Shown piece after piece: positions 1-9,932 of a stretch of 64,000 bases of DNA. Position 1 is the stretch's first letter, and every line of letters begins with the position of its first letter. The notes under the pieces were generated by a model. That model searched no databases and was not told where the DNA came from. It worked only from the letters and a program-made list of their open reading frames with translations. A program made the position numbers and the translations under genes. Origin of the DNA: Corydoras sp. C115 (lineage: Eukaryota > Chordata > Actinopteri > Siluriformes > Callichthyidae); contig JAFMOC010000024.1 of the NCBI GenBank assembly GCA_019802505.1, positions 1,681,501-1,745,500 of the forward strand, given 5' to 3'.

Positions 1-734
1 CTTAATTATTGATTGGTGTAATTATTTTATTTATTTTTTGTGTTTTGTGCAATAAACCAATCAGCATGTCACTTCCCTTTTAGAGCCAGGTGTGCTGTTG
101 CTGTTTCATCGGCGTCATCAGTGAATCCAGATACCTGGATTCACTGAGCTCGCCCAAGAGTTTCTCAATTTTCCTGTGAATTGTGTAGTTCACTGAAATG
201 GTGTAGTGTATATGCATTCGTTACAACTATGTATATGAATTCGCTGAGCAAATTCTGGGATATTTGATCTATTGATCTTTGTGGCTATTTAGCTTTCAGT
301 GCCGTTGACTGGACACGTGTGTTGAAAATTCACTGCAATTATAGCAATGAACGTCTGACTGTCGTCGTCAGTCTAGGATGTTTTCAGTCAGTGGCGCACT
401 TCCTTTTTTATGGCCAAGATAGCAATATGCCAGAAATGTACCTGAACACACCTGATTTTGAGACCACCTTGTCAATTGGCGTAGATATTTGCAAGCAGCG
501 TTGCTATTTCAATGACACAGATGGAAGGTGTGAAAATAGACTGTTGGTGGGATGTAAGGCAGCAATAAGCATTGTACATTGTGCAAACCCCTAAAAGGGG
601 CTAACATGCCTTCAACAACTTTAATCTGGCCCATAAAATCTATTTCCCAATAATGTTATTGCATTACATATTAACAGGTTGCCTTAAAATTATTGTCTGT
701 AATTATAAAAAAAATACTATACCCATTATCTCAT
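1..734. other. Unassigned sequence at window start
   Basis: No gene is recognised. A 91-codon open frame on the plus strand (319-594) starts with a non-ATG codon, has several cysteines and matches no domain I know. The stretch around 50-200, with a short inverted repeat of the motif CCAGGTATCTGGATTCACTG type near 126-148, resembles worn fish repeat DNA rather than an exon. A dispersed mobile-element remnant is my preferred reading, at low confidence. Confidence 0.3.
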
Positions 735-975
735 CTTATCTGATCTCATTATCTTCTGCTCATTCCTCTACTTGGAACCCAGGAAAAAAGGCACTCAACA
801 GATACACCAAGGGCAGGGTGTCCATATATCTTTGGGCACACACTCACACACTATATAGGACTGATTTAGAGCAGCCAACCCGGGAAACCGCATATGGACA
901 TGTAGAGAACATGAAAACTCCACCCAGATCAGAATTTACACCTGCATACCCAGTGCTCAACACTACGCCACCATG
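735..975 (-). repeat. Diverged V-SINE copy
   Basis: Read on the minus strand, it has a worn head, the GGAGTTTTCATGTTCT-like core and the GCCCA..CTGGGTGTATCTG-like segment in the usual V-SINE order. It is heavily mutated, with the core shortened, so it is an old copy. Confidence 0.6.
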
Positions 976-2048
976 AACCCCCCCTTTTATATTAGTGCTG
1001 GGAAAATAATTGAGCTAATAAGATGAGATAAGATAAGATATAATTATTAAATGGTATCAAGTAAATAATAAATTAATATAAGTAAATATAAAAAGTTTAA
1101 ATATATGGTTATATACAATATAACAATATAATGCAATACAACATTACCAATGACTATAAAAAAGTGTATGCAAATGTGCCCAATTCAAAATAAACTTTTT
1201 GTGATTGTTCATGCTTGTTATTAATTGTCAGAAATCTCTGCCTGGATTTTGCATTTGTGTCAATTATTTGTACTTTGTTTGCTAATTTCTTTTGACTGAG
1301 TACAGGTCAAATTGGGTGCACTCTAATTTAACACCATTTAATTTCCAGCAGCTCACAAACTGTCAGTAAGGAAAATGTGCAAAACAAGAGCCGTGCAGTG
1401 ATGCTTTATTTGATCTATTTATATAAATGAGAATCAGTTAGTTACAAGCAATAATTATTACAAGTTGACAATATTGTACCAAGATTATTGCTAAATTTTC
1501 TCTGAAAGTAGCAGACCATATTAATTTATAAATAAATATTTTTTAAGCAAAATATGCTAATTTGTATTTCAATGGCTAAGTATAATGAGGGCTGCTCTTT
1601 AAAAATGTTTGTAATGTTTCAGTTTATAGCAACAATAGCCTCACTTTTATTACAATGAGGTTTAGCTTTCAGAATCAACCAATTTCCAGAAATCAATGAA
1701 ACAATAAAGAATTAATGGAACAGAACAATTGATTTTTTTTCTTATTGGTGCTAAAGGGTGTTCTAATAAAATCTGAAACATTACAGCATGGGTGTTTAAA
1801 TGTATTTTGAAAGTTGATACGTTGCCACTCAAATTAAAAATCAGCAGCTTTTATAATCAGTAGTTAAATAGATCTGAAAAGGTATTTAATTTTAGTCTTC
1901 AGAAATTAAGTAAAAAATTCCAACTATTCTGCCATATTTAAAGGGTTGTTGTAGACAGAGATGCACATCATAATTTTGGTCTGGTTCTCAATGGAACACC
2001 TATTTTATTTTACTTGTTTTAAAATTTATTTATTGGATATTGCTTGGG
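976..2048. other. AT-rich spacer, no gene seen
   Basis: Very AT-rich sequence with short homopolymers and a GATAAGATAAGATA run near 1023. No open frame of interest, no LTR ends and no SINE boxes are seen. Confidence 0.5.
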
Positions 2049-2285
2049 GGCGGCACGGTGGCTTAGTGGTTAGTTTCTTTCCACAGTCCAAAAAAAACAT
2101 GGATTCAAGGTAAACTGAATGCTCCAAATTGCACCATATAGTGTGTGTTTGTGTGTGTGTCTGTGCCCAGCGATATATTGGTGCCCTGTCCTGGGTGTAT
2201 CTGCCCAGCGCCCGATACATTCTACCATGGATGGGCATGGGGAACAGAGTAGAGGATTAAGTGGAAGATAATGAATGAATAAATA
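2049..2285 (+). repeat. V-SINE with internal deletion
   Basis: It starts GGCGGCACGGTGGCTTAGTGG (tRNA-like A box), then jumps directly to CTTTCCACAGTCCAAA, so the B box and the first half of the conserved core are missing. The 3' half and an ATGAATGAATAAATA tail are intact. Confidence 0.8.
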
Positions 2286-2446
2286 ATGAGTACATTTATG
2301 TTGTTAAGATTTCTCAAAATAACTAAAAGTTTCTAAAAACTACATTATTTTCCTGTCAAAAACAAGATTTGATACCCTTTTTTTAAGATTAAGTTTAGAT
2401 TAACTTGTTAAGGTTTCATTATTATTTTACCATTAATATTATTATT

Positions 2447-2785
2447 AGGTGGATTAGTGGTTAGCACGTTCCCCTCTCAGTGCTAGGGATTCCCGGTTCG
2501 AATCCCCATCTGGGTGGAGTTTCCATGTTTTCCCCGTGTCCGCGTGGGTTTCCTCTGGATTCTCCGGTTTCCTCCCACAGTCCAAAAACATGGATCAAGT
2601 CAATTGAGTTCTCCAAAATTGCCCCATATAGAGTGTGTCTGTATGAGTGAGTGTGTGCCCAGCGATAGATTGGCGCCCTGTCCTGGGTGTATCTGCCCAG
2701 CGCCCGAGACGTTCTCCCCTGGATGGGCATGGGGAACCCCACCGCAACCCTAATAGAGGATAAAGAGGAAGCTAATGAATGGATT
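2447..2785 (+). repeat. Near full-length V-SINE
   Basis: It lacks only the first few head bases. The A box (GATTAGTGGTTAGCACG), B box (GGTTCGAATCC), core (GGAGTTTCCATGTTTTC) and 3' part ending ATAAAGAGGAAGCTAATGAA are all present and little diverged. Confidence 0.85.
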
Positions 2786-3006
2786 ATTATGCAAATGCTA
2801 TTTCACTGATTTCCCATTATCTGATTAGACTGAAAATTTGCAAAATTTTATGAACATATGAATCAATAAAATAATACAAATAATAATTAGCTAATTTGTG
2901 GTAATTTTTTAAAATACTTTTAAACACAAGCAGAATTAATTTAGGATAAAGTAATTTAACATGAAATAGGGTGGCTTTTAAAAAATAATTTTTATTTTTT
3001 ATTTTG

Positions 3007-3482
3007 CTTGTTTGCAGTGACTTCCATGCTTTGTGTCACTTGTTGCACATCTTTGTGTCCTCTCCAGTGCCAGTTTGGCATCACGGCATGCTGTTTCCTA
3101 TCCATCAAGCTTGGCTGGATTGTTCAGTTCCTTCAGCATTACCGACACAATCTTTTCATGCGCTTGAATATAAGTTTACCCAGCGATGGATTGGCGCCCT
3201 GTCCTGGGTGTATCTGCCCAGCGCCCAAGACGTTCTCCCCTGGATGGGCATGGGGAACCCCACCGCGACCCTAATAGAGGATAAAGCGGGAGATAATGAA
3301 TGAATGAATGAATGAATGAATACAAGTTGGACTGTTCCAGTGTTTTGTTCCTTTCTATTCTGCTGAGCTAGGTATGTAGTGCGTGGTGTTTCGTTTGTGT
3401 TGGTAACCCTTGCGTTATACTGTACATTAAAGAGTCTGATTGCACATACCTGTTATTGGTTCATTTCCCTGAGGGACCATGA
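3007..3482 (+). other. Possible worn solo LTR, split by a SINE fragment
   Basis: The sequence either side of the SINE fragment at 3178-3321 is less AT-rich than its surroundings. It contains ATTAAA (about 3426) followed by a short downstream stretch ending near GACCATGACA, as in an LTR with a polyadenylation signal. No partner LTR and no target duplication were found, so this is only a suggestion. Confidence 0.2.
3178..3321 (+). repeat. V-SINE 3' half
   Basis: It begins at the CCCAGCGATGGATTGGCGCC segment and runs to a (TGAA)n tail of five units. The matching bases AAGTT lie just before and after it, consistent with a short target duplication of a 5'-truncated insertion. Confidence 0.8.
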
Positions 3483-3914
3483 CAAGCACCTGTGCACCAC
3501 TTATGTGCATCCCAGGTAGAGAAACCTGAAGCACCTGTCTACTTCTCTGTGCATTATTTACTTTTTTATCTCTAGATTAAAAAGGATGTTGATGTTTTTA
3601 TGTGAATGTGCAACATGGTAGTTTTTATTTTGCACCTTTCTCATTTTAATATTATGTTTATATAGCCAATTACATTTTTAATTCTCTATCTTTGCAGTGT
3701 CATTTGATTTCTTCACATATCAAAATGCTCAAATAACAGCACTATGGACAAAGTTACATAATAATTTCCACAAAGCTATAAAAGTTTCGGTAACACTTTC
3801 TATGAATTCAGTATTCATAATGCATCATAAGTACATTTATAAAGCTATATAAATTATTCATAACACTTGTCATAAGTATTTGTTAATATACATAGATGTT
3901 CATAATCATAATCA

Positions 3915-4053
3915 TTCATTCATTCATTCATTCATTCATTATCTCCCGCTTTATCCTCTATTAGGGTCGCGGTGGGGTTACCCATGCCCATCCAGGGGAG
4001 AACATCTCGGGCGCTGGGCAGATAGACCCAAGACAGGGCGCCAATCCATCACT
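3915..4053 (-). repeat. V-SINE 3' half inside MITE
   Basis: It starts with an (ATTC)n tail followed by ATCTCCCGCTTTATCCTC, the reverse complement of the SINE 3' end. It stops at GCGCCAATCCATC, so it is 5'-truncated. Its place between recognisable MITE arms shows it arrived after the MITE. Confidence 0.8.
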
Positions 4054-4173
4054 GTAATCATAATCATTGTAAAGCACTTGTAAAGTCATTTTTAGAAAAA
4101 AGCGTTGTCACTGTTCTCTAATAAGTTGATAAACAGTTAAAATACATAATTTATAATGCATTATTCCACATTT

Positions 4174-4178
4174 ATAAT
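4174..4178 (+). repeat. Target site duplication, left copy (ATAAT)
   Basis: ATAAT lies directly before the TGTAAG start of the 5' LTR and is repeated exactly at 11058-11062 after the TGTGACA end of the 3' LTR. Five bases is the usual duplication length for Ty3/Gypsy integrases. Confidence 0.9.
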
Positions 4179-4306
4179 TGTAAGAAATCCGGGTTCTGCG
4201 TCTGTCTCTCCTTCACGCTCTGTCACTGGCTCTCTTAGCCCCGCCTTCTAGTTCCGCTCTCGCTCCGTCACCAGGTGAGGCTAATTTGTTTGATGGGTCG
4301 TTTACC

Positions 4307-4348
4307 TTATTTAAGCTCTGTCTTCACACGGGACGAACGCGAAGTATT
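4307..4348 (+). promoter_or_regulatory. Predicted LTR promoter and self-primer segment
   Basis: TTATTTAA (4307-4314) is followed about 30 bases later by GCGAAGTATT (4339-4348). The latter is the exact reverse complement of AATACTTCGC just inside the 5' LTR. If transcription starts at or near 4339, the first bases of the RNA can fold onto the primer site, as shown experimentally for Tf1. The start site itself is inferred. Confidence 0.65.
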
Positions 4349-5244
4349 GTCCCTGGTTTCATACATACCGAGCGATTTTTTGGCTACTGTTTTCTATCTG
4401 TTCTCTCAGCGTTTTGTCCTGTGGTGTATCTGGTCTCGGTGAGTGTGCGTCTGTTTGTGTTAGCTTTTTGTTAGCATCCGCGCTCTCACCTCTGTGTTTA
4501 GGTTAGTCTCTGTTGTTGGATGAGTGAACGTCTGTGTGATTCTGTGATCGCTCCCTGTGTCTTGTTTAATCCTCTTTCTGTTTTCAGTGTTCACCCTGTC
4601 CCTAGAGTCCTGCGTCCCGAGAGCGATCGTTGTCTCTGTCCGTCCGCTCAGGTGGTTCGGCTTCGGCCGGTTGGGGCGGAGTTCGCGCTCACCCTAGCTC
4701 GCTCCGCTGGCGCGTCACCACCTGAGGGCGTCCGCGTCTCAGTGTTCACCCAACATACTAACGGTTCCCATCTATTTACTAATACTCTCTCTCTCGGTGA
4801 ACTAACGTTGTTTCCTTCCCTGTGCATTAACACCTTCGCTGTCTCCCCATCCCTTGTTTGTTCCAGTCTGATTCTGAGCCGTCCGTCGTCCCGTGTAGTT
4901 CACCGTACCTCTCTGAGCACTTTCTCCACGCTTTCTTCCTTCAGGTTTTTGTCTAACACTCTCTCTGACACGCCTGTCCTTTCTATCTTAGGTTTTGTTA
5001 TTTTGTCTACCCTAGACACCCTCACTAGTCATTTCTGCTTTTCCGCACGCATAGCCAGTGTAGGGTTCTCTTTCTACAGCGTAATTATATCTGTGTGCTT
5101 TGTTTTATTTTGTTATTGGTTTTGCTCGGTGTTGTGCTCTGCCCAGTCCTCCGTCCAGGTTCCACACCCCGGCCTGGGTACAGTTGGCAACGCCTCCCTC
5201 GAACAATCCTCCTCCTGCACTACCTTACCTCTGCCTTGCTCATT

Positions 5245-5250
5245 AATAAA
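5245..5250 (+). terminator. Polyadenylation signal in 5' LTR
   Basis: AATAAA within CATTAATAAACCTGTTTTG. The active copy for element RNA would be the equivalent at 10996-11001 in the 3' LTR. Confidence 0.6.
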
Positions 5251-5307
5251 CCTGTTTTGTTCCGCATCCACGTCTCCAGACCAATCCTTACAACCACTTT
5301 GTGACAG

Positions 5308-5317
5308 AATACTTCGC
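5308..5317 (+). other. Primer-binding site, self-priming type
   Basis: AATACTTCGC begins one base after the LTR end. No TGG start and no obvious tRNA 3' complement is present here, unlike ordinary retrotransposons. It is perfectly complementary over ten bases to 4339-4348, which supports priming by the element's own RNA 5' end. Confidence 0.75.
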
Positions 5318-5323
5318 CTCATC

Positions 5324-6291
5324 ATGGAGACGGCGGAACAACTTCTTCAGCTGCTGGCGCAACAAGTACAGGATCAAGGACAGGTCATCGAGATCCTGAC
5401 ACGCCAAGTGCAGGAGCTGTCCACAGGAGCCGCTAAAGCACCTGTCCCGCCATCGGTTGACACCGTGGGTAACCCCAGCAGCAATACACCTAACATGTCT
5501 TCTCAGGTCGCCCCGTCGTCCACAGGGGCCACCACGGGCGCTGCTGGTGCGTCCTCCCCCACGGCTGGAGATGGCACGACGCTCATCCCCATCCCGGAAC
5601 CGCCGTGCTATTCCGGGGACCCAGAATCCTGCGAGGAATTCCTCCTGAAGTTCTCCCTGTTCCTCGCCAGCCGTCCACCCACCACGGACCGTAACGCCAT
5701 CGCTCTGCTCATCTCCAGGCTCACCGGTCCGGCGTCCGCATGGGCTACGGCCATTTGGCAGAATAACGGTGCTGATGTTACTTCCCTTACTGCCTTCCTA
5801 GAGTCCTTCCGGGCCACCTTTAACCATCCTCGTCACGGTGCGGCGGCCGGAGACGAACTGCGGCTGCTCCACCAGGGGACAAGATCCGTCGCGGAGTACT
5901 CGCTGAACTTCCGCACCCTGGCGGCCGCCAGCGGATGGAACGAGGTGGCGCTGATCTCCCAATTCAAAGCGGGGCTGTCTGCGTCTCTACAGAGGGAGTT
6001 GGTTTATCGTTCATCCAGTTGGCTATCCAACTAGATCAGCACGCCGCCGTGTCCGCCCCTGCCCTGGGAGCGGACATCCCTCAACCTGCTCCAGATCCTG
6101 AGCTTCCAGTACCCATGGAGTTGGCGCAGACCGAGGTACCGGAGAGCAAGCGTCAGGAGCGGCTACGCCAGCACCTGTGTCCGAACTGTGGGGGAACAGG
6201 ACATCGTGTGGCGAAATGCCCCAAGAAGACACAGAAAACGGAGGACAAGCAGGCAGAGGTAGCAGGAGGAGTGAAGAGGACCGGGACATGA
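5324..6291 (+). pseudogene. gag: gag, capsid/nucleocapsid, one frame break
   Basis: Gag packages element RNA in cytoplasmic particles. The first ATG after the primer site is at 5324. The N-terminus (about residues 1-35, METAEQLLQLLAQQ...) has leucine/valine heptads suggesting a coiled coil. It is followed by a Ser/Thr/Pro/Ala-rich linker and then a capsid-like helical region (about residues 90-235, with CYSGDPESCEEFLLKF). The original frame ends at a stop at 6032-6034. A one-base loss near 6018-6020 shifts the rest, which continues to the UGA at 6289-6291 and contains one zinc knuckle, CPNCGGTGHRVAKC (C-X2-C-X4-H-X4-C, about 6178-6219). Total length is about 320 codons, usual for the group. 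Frames extending upstream into the LTR are not part of gag. Confidence 0.85.
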
Positions 6292-9200
6292 CCTCCGACG
6301 CCCAGCATCCGCAAGGTGAACCCGATTCAACCTGTTTATAAGGGCAATTCTCGCATTCACACTCAGATATCTCACCTGTCGCGCATTTTCACAGTGAGTG
6401 CCCTCATCGACTCGGGTTCAGAGGGGGACTTCATTGAGGAACGCCTGGTACGACGTCTCCAGGTCCCCTCCGTCCCTCTACCAGCTCCCATCAAGATCTT
6501 GGGAGTCAATGGAACCACGGTGGGAACCGTCACGCACAGAACCCAACCCATCGCACTGGGCATCGGTGCTCTCCACAAGGAGAAGAGGTCACTGTTGATC
6601 ATGCAGAAGCCTGTCACCAGTCATCCTGGGTCAGCCATGGTTTCGGGACCACAACCCCAAGATCTCCTGGGAGCCGTTGGACATCCTGGCCTGGTCCCCA
6701 CAGTGCGTCGAGCGATGTCTGGTCCCGGTGGGACGGAGGCTGCACGTGGCGGTCACAGACCAACCTCCCGGCAGCCTCCCTGAGAACGTCCCGGAGGAGT
6801 ACCGAGACCTGGCGGAGGTATTCAGCAAGGGGCTTGCATGTCGTCTTCCACCTCACCGAGAGTACGACTGCGCTATCGAACTCCTGCCGGACGCCAAGGT
6901 TCCCCGTTCCACGCCGTATCCTCTATCGGTTAAGGAGACCACAGCCATGGAGGAATACATCAACGAGGCCTTGGCGCAGGGGTTCATCCGACCATCTAAA
7001 TCCCCTGCCAGCTCCAGCTTCTTTTTTGTCCCCAAGAAGGACGGCTCCCTAAGGCCATGCATCGATTACCGAGAACTCAACCAGGTCTCCAAACGCTACA
7101 CCTACCTATTCCTCTCGTCCCCTCGGCGCTGGAACAGCTACGCGCCGCCAAGTTGTACACCAAACTCGACTTACGTAATGCCTACAACCTGGTCCGAATC
7201 AAGGAGGGGGATGAGTGGAAGACGGCGTTTAGCACCACGTCCGGCCATTACGAGTACCTGGTGATGCCGTTCGGACTGACCAACGCGCCAGCTGTGTTCC
7301 AGTGTCTGGTCAACGACGTCCTACGGGAGTTCTTGGGGAAATGCACCATCGTCTACTTGGACGACATACTGATTTACTCACCAGACTCCGCCAGCCATGT
7401 CCACAACACCAGAGAGGTCCTGACAAGCTACTGGAGCATGGACTGTTCGTCAAAGCGGAGAAATGTGAGTTTAACAAACGGGAGATCGCATTCTTGGGAT
7501 ATATTATTAACGAGCAAGGAATCCAGATGGACCCAGTGAAGGTACAAGCGGTCCTGGAATGGAAGACGCCCCAGTCTGTGAAAGAGCTTCAAAGCTTCCT
7601 GGGGTTCGCAAACTTCTTCCGTCGGTTCATCAGATCCTTTAGCCAGATCGCTCTCCCACTGACGCAATTACTCAGGGTTAACCGAGGAGACTCTCCCTGG
7701 TCGGACAGAGCTCAGCAGGCCTTCGAGAGGCTGAAAAAGGCGTTCACCACGGCTCCGGTGCTCGTTCACCCTGACCCAAACTCACCTTTCGTGGTGGAAG
7801 TGGACGCATCTTCCCTCGGGGTTGGAGGCGTGCTATCGCAGCGGCAAGGTACGCCCCCCAGGCTGCACCCCGTAGCCTATTTCTCAAGGAAACTCTCCCC
7901 CGCGGAACAAAATATCACGTGGGGGATAGAGAACTGTTGGCCATCAAACTGGCGTTTGAGGAGTGGAGACACTGGCTCATGGGCGCCAAGTTCCCGGTCC
8001 AGGTGATCACGGACCATCGTAACCTCGAGTACCTGAAGTGTGCCCGGAGACTCAATGCTCGACAGGCCCGGTGGTCACTCTTTTTTAACCGGTTCGACTT
8101 TGCGGTGACGTATCGACCGGGTAAAGACAATGCCAAGGCAGATATATTGTCTAGAAGGTACGAAGACCAGGAGAAGGCAATGCCACCAGTGAAGACCATA
8201 CTGCCAACTCGAGTATTTGTCCGAACCATCTCCTGGCAATTGGATGAACAAATCCGGGTCGCTAACAGAGAGAACCCGGAGGCCCGTCTGAGAGAGACAC
8301 CTCCGGACAAACTGTTCGTGCCCAACCAGTTTCGCCAAGAACTAATCGCCTGGGCACACACGAACCTCAGCTCTGGACACCCAGGCGGCAACCGCACCTT
8401 TGAGAGACTCCGGGAGAAATACTGGTGGCCGACCATGAGGACCGATGTAGCTCGAGATGTCTCGTCATGCGCTACCTGCGCCGCCACCAAAACCCCACGC
8501 CAGCTTCCAGCAGGGAAACTGAACCCGCTCCCTGTTCCCCAACGCCCCTGGAGCCACATCGCGCTCGACTTCGTCACGGACCTCCCAGTGTCGGAAGGAA
8601 ACACCACCATCCTTACCGTCGTTGACCGCTTCTCCAAGGGGGTTAAGTTCATCGCCTTGCCCGCACTGCCTTCGGCCTTCCAGACGGCTGAGGCTCTGGT
8701 CACAGAGGTGTTCCGTCACTGCTGCCTCCCGGAGGATATCGTGTCGGACCGAGGTCCCCAGTTCACCTCTGCCGTCTGGGAGGCCTTCATCAAGAAGCTG
8801 GGCGCATCCATAAGCCTCACAACGGGTTACCACCCAGAAAGCAACGGGAACTTATTGCCAGAGCCACCAGAACGACTGGGCTACCTTCCTCCCTTGGGCG
8901 GAGATCGCCCAAAATTCGCTCAGAAGCTCCAGCACGGGAATCACTCCATTTCAATGCTCCTTGGGGTTTCAACCTCCATTTGCTCCCTGGGACCCCACTC
9001 CGTCCAATGCACCTGCCGTCGATGACTGGTTCCGCAGGAGCGAAGAGGTCTGGGAAACGGTCCACCAAAGGATCACTGAAAGCAACGCTAGGACCAAACG
9101 GTTTGCAGACCGCAGGAGGAGTGAGGGTCCTCCCTACCAAGTGGGAGACCAAGTCTGGCTTTCCACCAGAGACCTTCGGGTACCCGGCAGCAAGAAGCTG

Positions 9201-9392
9201 GGTGCCAAGTACATTGGACCGTACTCCATTGTCAAGAAAGTGAACGATGTGACAGTGACTTTAGGACTACCCCCCCGACTGAGAATTTCCCCATCCTTCC
9301 ATATCTCCCTCCTCAAGCCCTTCAAACCCGGTCCCCTTGACAATGAACCGCATCAGCGCATCTCTCAAGAACTGCCCCACGACCGTCCCACG

Positions 9393-9545
9393 TACACTGT
9401 CAACCAAATCCTTGACTCCCGCCGGACTGACTCAGGACTGGAATACTTGGTCGACTGGGAGGGGTACGGTCCTGAAGAACGTTCTTGGACTAGACGAACT
9501 GACATACTGGACAAGACGTTACTTGAACAATTCCACCTGACGCAT
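9393..9545 (+). other. Chromodomain of integrase C-terminus
   Basis: Contains YLVDWEGYGPEERSW and a following acidic/aromatic helix typical of chromoviral integrases. In this family the domain is thought to bind modified histone tails and bias where the element inserts. The frame is open here and all core aromatic residues expected of the fold appear present. Confidence 0.85.
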
Positions 9546-9932
9546 CCTGACCGTCCTGCTCCTCGTCCCAGAGGGAGATCCCCTCGCACACCGGCTCGCA
9601 GAGGTAGGCTCCCGGGCTCCCTACCCAGTAGACCGAGGGGTCGCCCACGCCATAGTCCCCTACCTGCCTCTGCTCCCCCTAGTACTAGCCAGCCTCGCCC
9701 GGCTGGCAATCAGGACACGGGTCTCCCGATCCCTCAGCCCCGTAGGCCCAGGGGTCGTCCCCGCTCCAGACCACGTCCTGATCCCGGCCCGTCATCTGTT
9801 TCCCCTTCCGTTCCGGGCAGAGCCACCCGCAGCACCTGTCCCCTTCCCGACCCTCCCCGAGTTGGTTCCGGTAGGTCGTCACCAGTTGCCCCCGGTGGTG
9901 CCCCCTTGACGACCGCTTCGGGGGGGGAGCTA
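9546..9932 (+). other. Arg/Pro-rich Pol tail with AT-hook-like motifs
   Basis: About 125 residues rich in Arg, Pro and Ser follow the chromodomain. The core PRGRP occurs twice, at 9633-9647 and 9747-9761, and matches the minor-groove-binding AT-hook core. The domain role is inferred; low-complexity Arg/Pro tails could also match by chance. Confidence 0.5.
9920..9932 (+). other. Polypurine tract
   Basis: A run of G ending GGGGAGCTA sits directly before the TGTAAG start of the 3' LTR, the usual place for priming of plus-strand DNA. Confidence 0.8.

Larger units (their letters stand above)
4179..5306 (+). repeat. 5' LTR
   Basis: It is 1,128 bp long, starting TGTAAGAAATCC and ending CACTTTGTGACA. 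It holds a TATA-like TTATTTAA at 4307-4314 and AATAAA at 5245-5250. Open frames across it have no domain and are not genes. It differs from the 3' LTR mainly by transitions and one 3-bp gain. Confidence 0.95.

Noticed and set aside
4520..5323. Long open frame through the 5' LTR in frame with gag
   Set aside because: It lies upstream of the primer site, the same frame recurs in the 3' LTR (10274-11119), and it has no domain. The gag start at 5324 fits element structure.
7915..8703. 262-codon minus-strand frame opposite pol
   Set aside because: It is a shadow of the integrase/RNase H frame, with no domain of its own.
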